From: Paenibacillus endophyticus
GTDB lineage: Bacteria; Bacillota; Bacilli; Paenibacillales; Paenibacillaceae
Assembly (NCBI RefSeq): GCF_014192395.1
Contig: NZ_JACHXW010000016.1
Span: 1 to 64,000 of the forward strand
Length of the DNA: 64,000 bases
Reading direction: 5' to 3'
Part shown: positions 9,320 through 17,093 of the stretch, piece by piece
How positions within the stretch are numbered: position 1 is the stretch's first letter
How the letters are laid out: each line of letters starts with the position of its first letter
Translations under genes and position numbers: made by a program
Notes under the pieces: model-generated
Told to the model about the DNA's origin: nothing
Database searches by the model: none
What the model saw: the letters and a program-made list of their open reading frames with translations, nothing else

Positions 9320-11069
9320 AAGTTCCCTCCTTTGAATCAGCAATCGTAATAAGCACCCGTGTCCCTTCGTTTTTGATGCTTGAGATGCTGAGACCGTATG
9401 TATTTCCGTAATATAACTGGATGGTCTGATGAACATGATTCAGCCCGATATTGGTCATCCCTTTATTGCTGCGCTCTTTATCGTTTATCTGCAGTTGATG
9501 AAGCCTTCCCTCATCTATTCCGATACCGTCGTCGGTTATTTTGACCACGATATTTTTTCCGTTTTGTTCGACTTCGATATCAATTGATCCATCTGCATCT
9601 TTTGGAGCGATTCCATGGAAAATGGCGTTTTCGACGATGGGCTGTAGCAGCATTCGGGGAATTTGTATTTTTTTGAGCTCCTCCAGGCAATGGATATTTA
9701 AACTGATTTTGTTATCATAGCGGTATTCCTGAATGATCATATATTTCTGGAGCAGTTCAAGCTCCTCCCCGAGCGAAATGAAAACGCCATTCCGTTCAAG
9801 ACTGCCTTCCAATATTTGAACCAGCGTAGTGACGGCGTTATCTACATCATTGGTCCGATTCAATTTAGCCATCCACCTAATCGAGTTCAGCGTATTATAA
9901 AGAAAGTGAGGGTTAATTTGATAGCGGAGCGCTCGTACCTCCGCCTTTTTTTTCTCCGATTCCTCCTTGGCGATTCGGGCGATTAACAGATCGATCTGTT
10001 TGATCATATTATTAAAGCTACGTCCCAGCTGCCCAATCTCGTTCCGGCCGACGCTCTTGCTCCGGACGCTCAGGTCGCCGTTCTCGCCTTTACGCATCAA
10101 TCGGCTCAGATTAACTAACGGATTACCGATTTTACGGGTAACGAAATACCCCATGCCCATTGCAGAAAGGATGCAGCAAAGTGCAATCCACATCGTGAAT
10201 TTCCGGATACTGGCCGAATCGGCAGTCAGTTCCTCGAGTGGTACAACCCCAACCACATCCCAGCCGTTATACAGGCGTTCAGGAATCACCAGCGTGCTTT
10301 TGTTGTCTTTGTTATATTCCGTCGCTTGTGAAGGAAGGATGAGCATGGACTCTTTTCCATACTGCTTGGAATCCGGGTGATAGAAATAACGGTTCTTGTT
10401 ATTGGTGACGTAGATGTAACCCGTATCCCCAAATTGAACGCGGTCAAGCTCATCGATCAGAATCTCGCCCATAATCTCAAAGAACATCACGCCGATAATA
10501 TCGCCGGTTTCCCAGCTTCGTATGGCGCGGCCAAGGCCGAATACAGGAAACCCCATTTCCGTTTTCTTTAAATAAGAGTTTTGAGAGAGTCCGAACCAAA
10601 CGCTATTACCGTTTGCTTCCAATATCGCTTTATACCAATCGGAATCCCATTGATCCAGAGACACCAAGGAGTCCGAGCTTAATACCGAATTGTTGCGGTT
10701 CACATCGAAAATATAGATATCGAGGATTTCTGACGAATTGATCATGATGGATGTTAGGATGTCTTGTCCATCTTGAATCTTGAGCGTGGTTTCATACAAC
10801 TTCTCTTTCGATTGTTCCTTCAAAATATTGTGGATGACCTTACTGTTTAACAGCATCATAGACGAATCATCAAGCTTTTTGAAATAAAGGTTCAGCTTGT
10901 CACTCACCTGTGTAATAGTAAGCGAGGCTACCTTACTGACTTGTTCCTCTACGATAGAGGACGATTTATGATAAGACAAAAAACCCATGACCAGAACGGG
11001 AAGCGTCATTCCGATAAAGCAGAACCAAAAGAGTTGGACTACAATGGAATGAAAATGACGGAAACGCAT
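9297..11069 (-). CDS. YesM-type membrane sensor histidine kinase
   Basis: A 590-residue sensor kinase. It has an N-terminal membrane helix (about residues 12-32), a large extracytoplasmic dCache-type sensing region, a second helix near residue 300 (WIALCCILSAMGMGYFV), a HAMP linker, and the His_kinase motif RYQINPHFLYNTLNSIRW with the phospho-accepting histidine. The ATPase part includes a VENAIFHGI N-box and DDGIGI G1 box. ATG follows AAAGGAGGAACGTCC. It partners with the overlapping YesN-type regulator and likely senses the sugar or its binding protein. Confidence 0.92.
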   Translation of the reverse strand: MRFRHFHSIVVQLFWFCFIGMTLPVLVMGFLSYHKSSSIVEEQVSKVASLTITQVSDKLNLYFKKLDDSSMMLLNSKVIHNILKEQSKEKLYETTLKIQDGQDILTSIMINSSEILDIYIFDVNRNNSVLSSDSLVSLDQWDSDWYKAILEANGNSVWFGLSQNSYLKKTEMGFPVFGLGRAIRSWETGDIIGVMFFEIMGEILIDELDRVQFGDTGYIYVTNNKNRYFYHPDSKQYGKESMLILPSQATEYNKDNKSTLVIPERLYNGWDVVGVVPLEELTADSASIRKFTMWIALCCILSAMGMGYFVTRKIGNPLVNLSRLMRKGENGDLSVRSKSVGRNEIGQLGRSFNNMIKQIDLLIARIAKEESEKKKAEVRALRYQINPHFLYNTLNSIRWMAKLNRTNDVDNAVTTLVQILEGSLERNGVFISLGEELELLQKYMIIQEYRYDNKISLNIHCLEELKKIQIPRMLLQPIVENAIFHGIAPKDADGSIDIEVEQNGKNIVVKITDDGIGIDEGRLHQLQINDKERSNKGMTNIGLNHVHQTIQLYYGNTYGLSISSIKNEGTRVLITIADSKEGTYVQSAIG

Positions 11070-11112
11070 GGACGTTCCTCCTTTATATTCAACATTAGTT
11101 AGCTGAACCTCT

Positions 11113-11142
11113 ATATTACTCAAACTATAATAGCGCTTACAA
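11113..11142 (-). promoter_or_regulatory. Sensor-kinase promoter with overlapping cre-like box
   Basis: On the minus strand TTGTAA, 18 bp, TAATAT makes a plausible sigma-A promoter 44 bp upstream of the kinase start. The -35 is embedded in a cre-like box (about 11128-11143, TTGTAAGCGCTATTA), so a bound repressor would block RNA polymerase. Confidence 0.5.
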
Positions 11143-11157
11143 TAGTTCATATTAAAA

Positions 11158-11961
11158 AAATATATTATCTTCTACTCTTTCTCTTTTTTTATGAAGGTGC
11201 ATTTTGCAATAATCAAAGCCCCCGAACCATAAGGTTTTCTGAGCATAATAAAGTGACTTCACCCTGACTTGGAGAAGTTTTCAAGTAATTAACCCGAAAA
11301 CGAGCCAAGCAAGCGAAGCCACCTGTATATTCTCCAAGAAAGCCTATTTTTCTTTAACAAACTGCAAGCACCGCTTGAGAACATCGATACATTTATCGGC
11401 CTGCAACGCCGTTTGGACGTGGATCTTCGCTTCCGTTACCGTTGCAGGGTTCGGCTTGAAAGGGAAGCTCCTTCGGTAGCGACTACTGCAATCAGCATAT
11501 CCATCCGGAGGACCTGTAATTTAGCTCTGCTTACCCGTGACTGTGTCTATCACGAATAATTGATTCAACCGGATGATATACAATGAAAAAGATGGAAATC
11601 GCTATGACAATCTTTCGAAAAAACATAAGCACGCGCCTACTGGAAATTTAGTTTCAGTTAAAAAAGACCTATATTATGAAAAATTACTCTGTTTAACATA
11701 AACACATTTCCAATTTATACAAGCAGAAAGAGGAGCTGCCAAAGCATGCACCCCCACTATCGTAACCGTTAGCTTAATAACATGAGCATGCCACTGAAGC
11801 GTCTGCTCATACATGTGTGTTTTTCAACTATCGTTATCCGATAATTGAATAAAAACGGGGGGTTCGGGCTTAATATTATACGTAATCTGACCCCAGCCAT
11901 ACCTCGTAGATAATGCGACTGTTGCGCTCTCAGAGTCATTTCAGAGTGTATACTCCACCAT
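11158..11961. other. Gene-free stretch with a short decayed reading frame
   Basis: About 800 bp without an intact gene. The only protein-like piece is on the minus strand at 11344-11457, ending in LKRCLQFVKEK and a TAG stop. A neighbouring frame around 11460-11520 reads LRMDMLIAVVATEGASLSS before a stop, suggesting a frameshifted carboxyl end of one protein. The family is not recognised. The rest shows no repeat, hairpin or tRNA that I can support. Confidence 0.3.
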
Positions 11962-13236
11962 CTACGTCATAGTCTCAAGACTCTGGAAAGCTGAGGGCGG
12001 CGACTCCTCTTCGAGGCACTGGCGGATCAGGACGGCACACTCTTCGGAACTTAGCACCGAGGTGTCAACCTCCAGATCATAGATACCAAGCATATGGACA
12101 GCCTGCTGCCACAATCTCACCGGCTTTGGCACAGATCCGTCCTCTTCGTAGCCAGAATTCCAGGTAGCGATCCGCCGCTGCATAACAACCTCTAATGGGC
12201 ATCGCACAGCCACAAACAAAACCGGAAGTCCACTCAGGATCCGAGCACAACTGGAAAGAATCCCCCGTGAGATCGAATAAGCATCGTGGTGACCGACATC
12301 CACTACAACATTCAGCCCCAGGCGGCTGTGCGCAGCAATAGCCTCATACATGGCTTGATAAAGGGTCACAATGAGTGGCTCAAGGTCGGGGCGTTCCCCA
12401 CCTGGCCGAAGCCCAATCCCTGGCCGGTAGCGTTCAGGGGTCATCTGCATGAACCGGTCGACTCCCATGTTCATCCACACACCCTCGAACGTATTCTGAA
12501 TCACAGTGGCAATACTGGACTTCCCAGACCGCGGAGTCCCGTTTAAAATAATAATCTGTCCGGGCTTATCTACCTGTAACATTTGCTTCCCCCTTTTTTG
12601 TAATGAATAGAAGTTCCTGCTCTGAACCTCAAGACGCTGGAAAGCTGAGGGCGGCGGCTCCTCTTCAAGGCGCTGGCGGACCAGGGCGGCACACTCTTCA
12701 GAACTGAGCACCGAGGTGTCAACCTCCAGGTCATAGATACCTGGCATATGGACAGCCTGCTGCCATAATCTCACTGGCTTCGGCACAGAGCCGTCCTCTT
12801 CGTAACCGGAATTCCAGGTAGCGATCCGCCGCTGCATGACAACCTCTAATGGGCATCGTACACCCACAAACAAAACAGGCAATCCACTCAGGATCCGGGC
12901 ACAGCTCGGAAGAATCCCACGCGGAATCGAATAAGCATCGTGATGCCAGACATCCACCACGACATTCAGTCCCAGACGGCTGTGTGCAGCAATGGCTTCA
13001 TACATGGCTTCATACAGGATCACAATGAGAGGCTCAAGTTCAGGGCGTTCCCCACCTGGCCGAAGCGAGATCCCGGGCTGGTAGTGTTCCGGGGTCATTT
13101 TCTTGAACTGACTGCCCCCAACGTTCATCCATACACCCTCAAACATATTCTGAATCGCGGAAGCAATGCTTGACTTCCCAGCCCGCGGATTGCCGTTCAG
13201 AATGACTATTTGTCCGAGCTTATCTTCTTGTGACAT
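11962..13236 (-). CDS. Tandem double-domain chloramphenicol phosphotransferase-like protein
   Basis: A 424-residue protein made of two nearly identical halves (about 1-200 and 213-424), each resembling chloramphenicol 3-O-phosphotransferase (CPT family, P-loop kinase fold). Each half has a Walker A loop (GNPRAGKSS and GTPRSGKSS) and the shared segments LRPGGERP, VVVDV.HHDAYS and CPLEVVMQRRIATW. The halves are also close at DNA level, pointing to a recent in-frame duplication. Between them, codon 213 is an ATG preceded by GGGGGAAG, so a second start may still be used. ATG of the first half follows GGAGGTAAACGC. Family members usually have one domain of about 180 residues. The natural substrate is unknown; resistance is not implied. 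Confidence 0.85.
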   Translation of the reverse strand: MSQEDKLGQIVILNGNPRAGKSSIASAIQNMFEGVWMNVGGSQFKKMTPEHYQPGISLRPGGERPELEPLIVILYEAMYEAIAAHSRLGLNVVVDVWHHDAYSIPRGILPSCARILSGLPVLFVGVRCPLEVVMQRRIATWNSGYEEDGSVPKPVRLWQQAVHMPGIYDLEVDTSVLSSEECAALVRQRLEEEPPPSAFQRLEVQSRNFYSLQKRGKQMLQVDKPGQIIILNGTPRSGKSSIATVIQNTFEGVWMNMGVDRFMQMTPERYRPGIGLRPGGERPDLEPLIVTLYQAMYEAIAAHSRLGLNVVVDVGHHDAYSISRGILSSCARILSGLPVLFVAVRCPLEVVMQRRIATWNSGYEEDGSVPKPVRLWQQAVHMLGIYDLEVDTSVLSSEECAVLIRQCLEEESPPSAFQSLETMT

Positions 13237-13478
13237 GCGTTTACCTCCATGCAATGATTTCATTCATACTGTGAATGTTATTTACATATTTAGAAATTAC
13301 AATAGAGATTGTAGCAACTATACGGCTAATGGAATAGTCTGTAATTTTAATATAATCAGGCGTAAAATTGAATTAGATCATAATCTTATCTTGTTGTGCT
13401 ATTCTGTCCGTTCATATTATGGTTCAACTAGATATATCCTTATGCCGCAGCCATTGTCAGATAGATCATTTAATAACC
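13237..13478. other. Intergenic region upstream of CPT-like gene
   Basis: AT-rich leader and presumed promoter region of the duplicated phosphotransferase-like gene. No clear promoter pair or structured RNA is visible before the small-RNA terminator at its far end. Confidence 0.3.
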
Positions 13479-13561
13479 AAAAAAAAACCACCCATAAGGG
13501 TGGTCCGTACTCATGATGAGCACTATAGGATTTGGATAGGAGTGGAGAGAAACCATACTGT
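13479..13561 (-). ncRNA. Putative small RNA, copy B
   Basis: A transcript of about 83 nt is predicted on the minus strand. It begins roughly seven bases after a consensus promoter, continues with CUCUCCACUCCUAUC, a hairpin GUGCUCA/UGAGUAC (13506-13522), and ends in an ACCACCC/GGGUGGU terminator hairpin (13487-13504) followed by eight U. There is no open frame with a ribosome site in it. The layout (strong own promoter, single-stranded C/U-rich 5' part, two hairpins, intrinsic terminator) is that of a trans-acting small RNA. The box could pair with purine-rich ribosome-binding sites, as known for RsaE/RoxS-type RNAs; the sequence itself is not one I recognise. Confidence 0.7.
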
Positions 13562-13567
13562 ACCTTT

Positions 13568-13596
13568 ATTATATGTATACGCTTCCACTTTGTCAA
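13568..13596 (-). promoter_or_regulatory. Consensus sigma-A promoter of small RNA copy B
   Basis: TTGACA, exactly 17 bp, TATAAT on the minus strand: a full match to the vegetative promoter consensus. Its start would fall near 13561, with no coding gene before the terminator at 13479. Confidence 0.8.
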
Positions 13597-13641
13597 TAAG
13601 CGCTTTCATTTTTATATCGATTATTTTGAAAGCGCTTGAAT
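13596..13641. promoter_or_regulatory. Two opposed cre-like boxes upstream of small RNA
   Basis: ATAAGCGCTTTCAT abuts the -35 of the small-RNA promoter and TTGAAAGCGCTTGAA lies about 30 bp further upstream. Each matches the CcpA cre consensus with one mismatch and they share an 11-bp inverted arm. The inner box would overlap bound polymerase, suggesting repression; the pair spacing would allow looping or cooperative binding. Confidence 0.5.
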
Positions 13642-13643
13642 AT

Positions 13644-13674
13644 AAAAAAACGCTCACCCTTTACAGGTGAACGT
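13644..13674 (-). terminator. Terminator of hisC-tyrA
   Basis: Minus strand hairpin ACGUUCACC / GGUGAGCGU with a seven-base loop, followed by seven U. It overlaps the tyrA stop codon. Confidence 0.85.
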
Positions 13675-14752
13675 CATAGCCTTTCGCTGTGAGCAGAATC
13701 ACGGCCTGGTCCAAATATTCCTGGCTTCGGAAGGATAGCCTCAGTATGCCCGGCACATCTTCCCTGCTCTCGATAATATGGATATTGCTAAGGTTAATGA
13801 GGCTATTTCCTAATTCGCTCGTTATTTTACCAATAATGCCTGGGTGATCGGGAATGTCCACGTAACAGTCAAAAGCGGAATGAATCATGCCTTTACGGCG
13901 TTCCGGCATCTTGCTGCGGAAGTTGCCCGCTGTTTCGAATGCTCCCGCTATGGCATCGCCATCGGCGTTCTCGAGCATTTGCACGAATTTATTCGTCTCA
14001 TTGCTCCAATCATGAAGCAGCTTAAGGACAACATGACGATTATTAATAAGAATATCGCGCCATAGCGTCGGATCTCCTGATGCAATTCTCGTTATGTCTC
14101 GGAAGCCGCCGGCAGCAAGCGATTCATATAGATCATTTTGCTCATTGTAGCCGCGAATCTGATTGACAAGCGACACTGCGATAATATGCGGCAAATGGCT
14201 GATTGCTCCAGCGATCTCATCATGCTCCTTAGCATTCACGCGAACGATATTCGCCTTCGTGTGCGAAAGCAGATCGACGAGGCGTTCCACAACTGTCTCT
14301 GGCGTCTCCTCGTCGGGAGTGAGCACGTAGAAAGCATTCTCATAAAGATGCGAGGATGCCGCCTCAACCCCTGTTCGCTCAGATCCAGCCATGGGGTGTC
14401 CGCCTATAAAGTAAGCTTGCCCGAAATCAAGCGACTTTGCACATGCAGCAACTGATGCTTTCGTGCTGCCTGCATCCGTAATGATACAGCCCGGTTTAAG
14501 CTGGAAAGCAGCAAGCTTCTCGATATATTCCTCTAAATTCCCAACCGGTACGCATACAAAAATAAAGTCGGCCTGCTCTGCAGCCTCTTGCATCGAGGTC
14601 GTCGCATAATCGACGACGCCGCGCTGCAAGTATTTCTCAACCTGAGAAGGCCGGTTCGAATGGCCGATTACGGTAATGCCTGGTTTGCCTTTCAAACAAA
14701 GGGCGATCGAACCGCCGATCAGCCCTACACCAAAAATCGCAACTGTTGTCAT
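13661..14752 (-). CDS. tyrA: Prephenate dehydrogenase
   Basis: A 363-residue enzyme converting prephenate to 4-hydroxyphenylpyruvate with NAD+, the tyrosine branch. The N-terminus has the Rossmann motif FGVGLIGGSIAL (GxGxxG), a GGHPMAGSE segment with the catalytic histidine near residue 115, and a carboxyl ACT domain (DIPDHPGIIGKITSEL, about 295-363) expected to sense an aromatic amino acid. It starts four bases after hisC, the arrangement of the Bacillus aromatic supraoperon. An intrinsic terminator overlaps its stop; aroE, next in B. subtilis, is missing. Confidence 0.95.
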   Translation of the reverse strand: MTTVAIFGVGLIGGSIALCLKGKPGITVIGHSNRPSQVEKYLQRGVVDYATTSMQEAAEQADFIFVCVPVGNLEEYIEKLAAFQLKPGCIITDAGSTKASVAACAKSLDFGQAYFIGGHPMAGSERTGVEAASSHLYENAFYVLTPDEETPETVVERLVDLLSHTKANIVRVNAKEHDEIAGAISHLPHIIAVSLVNQIRGYNEQNDLYESLAAGGFRDITRIASGDPTLWRDILINNRHVVLKLLHDWSNETNKFVQMLENADGDAIAGAFETAGNFRSKMPERRKGMIHSAFDCYVDIPDHPGIIGKITSELGNSLINLSNIHIIESREDVPGILRLSFRSQEYLDQAVILLTAKGYDVHL

Positions 14753-14756
14753 AACT

Positions 14757-15854
14757 TTATCCCTGCACCGCCGATTCTTCTAAAACCTGTTCTAAAGCTG
14801 CGACGAATTTCTCATTCTGCTCACGCGTTCCTACGGTAATCCGAATATGATTCGGATAATAAGTCCATCGCGGTCTCGAAATAATGCCTCTGCGAAGCAA
14901 TCCGTCAAATACCTCGGGAGAAGAACGTTTCACATCTACCATCATAAAATTTCCGTATGCTGGGAAGTAAGACAAGCCCAAACGGTCGAATTGCTCCGAT
15001 AAATAGGTAAGTCCCTGTTTGTTCTGATCGCGGCAATATGCAATAAATGACTTGTCCGCAAGAGCTGCTTTCGCCGCCGCTTGTGCTGCACGGGAAGTGT
15101 TAAACGGCTCGCGTACTTGGTTCGTGAAACGAATCACATCGGGATGTCCCACGCCATATCCGATACGCAGCGCAGCTAATCCATAAATTTTGGAGAAAGT
15201 ACGCAGTACAATCAGATTGCGATGCTCTTTCAACAGCTGAATACCATCCGGAAACTCCGGATCGTCGATATACTCTCCGTACGCTTCGTCCAGCACAACT
15301 AACACATGTGCAGGCACCTGCTGCATGAATGCAGTTAGCTCCTGCAGAGTAACGATCGTTCCAGTAGGATTATTCGGATTACAGATCCAGATAATTTTGG
15401 TACGGTCATTGATTTGTGCTGCCATCGCAGGCAGATCATGCTTGCCCTCTTTAAGCGGAACCTCTACGATGCGAGCATTCTCAATCTCCGCGTTATGTTT
15501 GTATTGCGGAAATGTTTCATCCGCCATAATCGTTTCATCTCCAGGGGAGATAAACGCTCTGTTAATCATAAGTATAATTTCACTGGAGCCTGTTCCAAAA
15601 ATAATTTGATTCGGTTCTACTTGCAGCTCTTTAGCCAGTGCTGCTGTTAGCTCCACGCTTGCACCGTCTGGATATATATTGAAATTCGATAATTCCTCAA
15701 CCACTGCTGCTTTCGCCTGCTCGGAGCAGCCAAACGGATTCTCATTAGACGCAAGTTTTATTACTTCTGTTAAACCAAGCTCCCTCTTGACATCTTCAAC
15801 CGGCTTTCCTGGTTGATAGACGGGAAGGTGGACGATATTACTTTTGGGCTGCAT
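14757..15854 (-). CDS. hisC: Histidinol-phosphate aminotransferase
   Basis: A 365-residue PLP-dependent class I/II aminotransferase. The PLP lysine lies in RTFSKIYGLAALRIGYG (about residue 225), with NPNNPTG and the VLDEAYGEY aspartate upstream. In Bacillus HisC acts both in histidine synthesis and in tyrosine/phenylalanine transamination, which explains its place beside tyrA. ATG follows GAGGTGAACGGCTC. It is separated from trpA by 429 bp with a terminator, so hisC-tyrA must have its own promoter or depend on readthrough; no clear promoter was identified. Confidence 0.93.
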   Translation of the reverse strand: MQPKSNIVHLPVYQPGKPVEDVKRELGLTEVIKLASNENPFGCSEQAKAAVVEELSNFNIYPDGASVELTAALAKELQVEPNQIIFGTGSSEIILMINRAFISPGDETIMADETFPQYKHNAEIENARIVEVPLKEGKHDLPAMAAQINDRTKIIWICNPNNPTGTIVTLQELTAFMQQVPAHVLVVLDEAYGEYIDDPEFPDGIQLLKEHRNLIVLRTFSKIYGLAALRIGYGVGHPDVIRFTNQVREPFNTSRAAQAAAKAALADKSFIAYCRDQNKQGLTYLSEQFDRLGLSYFPAYGNFMMVDVKRSSPEVFDGLLRRGIISRPRWTYYPNHIRITVGTREQNEKFVAALEQVLEESAVQG

Positions 15855-16149
15855 GAGCCGTTCACCTCTTTATCATTGACTAATAGACATACTCGTTGTC
15901 CATTGTCTCATATCTGTGTAACGTTTTAAAGTTTTTTTAACACAAAACTGTGGATTCATCTCGGGCGGATATTTTTATTAACATTTAGTCCGTTGGATTA
16001 GCAATTTAAAGTACAAGCAGCAGTAATCTATGTAGAAATTACAATATTTCCCCCTTCGAATATTTTCCTTGAAGCAAAGAAACCTAACCATCAGACGAGC
16101 TTATCCCGCTGAAGGTTGCTCAAGCTCCTCTTATTTCCTAATAAGCAGC
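15855..16149. other. Intergenic region between trpA terminator and hisC
   Basis: AT-rich DNA expected to carry the hisC promoter. A TTGTGT about 85 bp upstream has no good -10 at a normal distance. No open frame or repeat is seen. Confidence 0.3.
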
Positions 16150-16224
16150 AAAAAGCCCTCTAGTCTTAGTAACTGACACCTGTCTCAAAAACAGAGGTCA
16201 GTTCCTTTCGACAAAAGAGCTTTT
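16150..16224 (-). terminator. Terminator of the trp operon
   Basis: Minus strand: an inner hairpin AACUGACCUCUGU / ACAGGUGUCAGUU nested between AAAGCUCUU and AGAGGGCUUUUU, ending in five U, about 60-130 bp after the trpA stop. Confidence 0.65.
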
Positions 16225-16283
16225 CATGTTAACTATCTCACGAATTGATCAATACGGAATCCAACAGCAGCCGTTGCCGTTCT

Positions 16284-17093
16284 TTACCCTTTTAGCGAAG
16301 CCACGAAATCACCGATCTGCTTCAAGCCTTCCTCGCGTCTGCTTGCGTCGTTCAGAAGCGGAATAGCCTCTTCGATTTGACGAACGATCGCGCTGCCTAC
16401 AATGACACCGTCGCATTGCTTCTCAAAACGAGCGACCTGTTCGCGGCTGGAGATGCCGAAACCGACTGCGATCGGCAAATCTGTCGCTTCACGAACCAAA
16501 CCAAGAAACTCATCGATTCCAGTGTGGAAATCGGCACGAACGCCTGTAACGCCAAGCGAGGAAACGCAATAGACAAACCCTTTCGCTTTGCGCGAAATGC
16601 GGGTAACGCGGTCCTTCGAGGTAGGAGCAACCAATGGAATAAGATGTACGTTCGCTGCTTCGGCAAGCTGGCGAACCTCTTCGTCTTCTTCAATAGGCAA
16701 ATCGGGAATGATTAGACCGCTGATGCCTTTGCTTTTCACGAGCTCGAAGAACGCTTCCAGCCCGAATTGGAAGACAGGATTATAATAAGTGAATAGAATA
16801 AACGGAATCTGTACGCCTGCTTCCCGGGCTTGCTCAGCAATCTCGATGCAATCCCGAAGCGAAATGTTATTGTTGAGAAGCGCACGCTCGGACGCCCGTT
16901 GGATTACGGGGCCATCCGCGAGCGGATCGGAATAAGGTACCCCAAGCTCGATCATGTCAGCGCCGGATTTTTCAAGCGTTTGGATAATCATAACCGAGGT
17001 AGCTAGATCAGGATCGCCCATCGTTAGAAAGGGGATTAGCGCCGTTTTGCCTTCTGATTTCAATCGTGCGAACGCCGTATCAATGAGATTCAT
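16284..17093 (-). CDS. trpA: Tryptophan synthase alpha subunit
   Basis: A 269-residue TIM-barrel lyase releasing indole from indole-3-glycerol phosphate for the beta subunit. Signatures include ELGVPYSDPLADGPVIQ with the catalytic aspartate and the first catalytic glutamate (MIELG, about E49), and the phosphate-binding GFGIS and GVIVGSAIV loops. It overlaps trpB by 14 bp, consistent with coupled synthesis of an alpha2beta2 complex. Last gene of the trp operon before its terminator. Confidence 0.97.
   Translation of the reverse strand: MNLIDTAFARLKSEGKTALIPFLTMGDPDLATSVMIIQTLEKSGADMIELGVPYSDPLADGPVIQRASERALLNNNISLRDCIEIAEQAREAGVQIPFILFTYYNPVFQFGLEAFFELVKSKGISGLIIPDLPIEEDEEVRQLAEAANVHLIPLVAPTSKDRVTRISRKAKGFVYCVSSLGVTGVRADFHTGIDEFLGLVREATDLPIAVGFGISSREQVARFEKQCDGVIVGSAIVRQIEEAIPLLNDASRREEGLKQIGDFVASLKG

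Noticed and set aside
9967..10571. Plus-strand open frames within the sensor kinase gene
   Set aside because: They lie fully inside a well-supported minus-strand gene, have no ribosome sites, and read as out-of-frame shadows.
11962..13236. Chloramphenicol resistance gene
   Set aside because: Family likeness only; many CPT-fold proteins have other or unknown substrates, and no resistance context is present.
13596..13641. Inverted cre-like pair read as a terminator hairpin
   Set aside because: The loop would be about 19 bases, no U-run follows on either strand, and a proper tyrA terminator already exists next to it.
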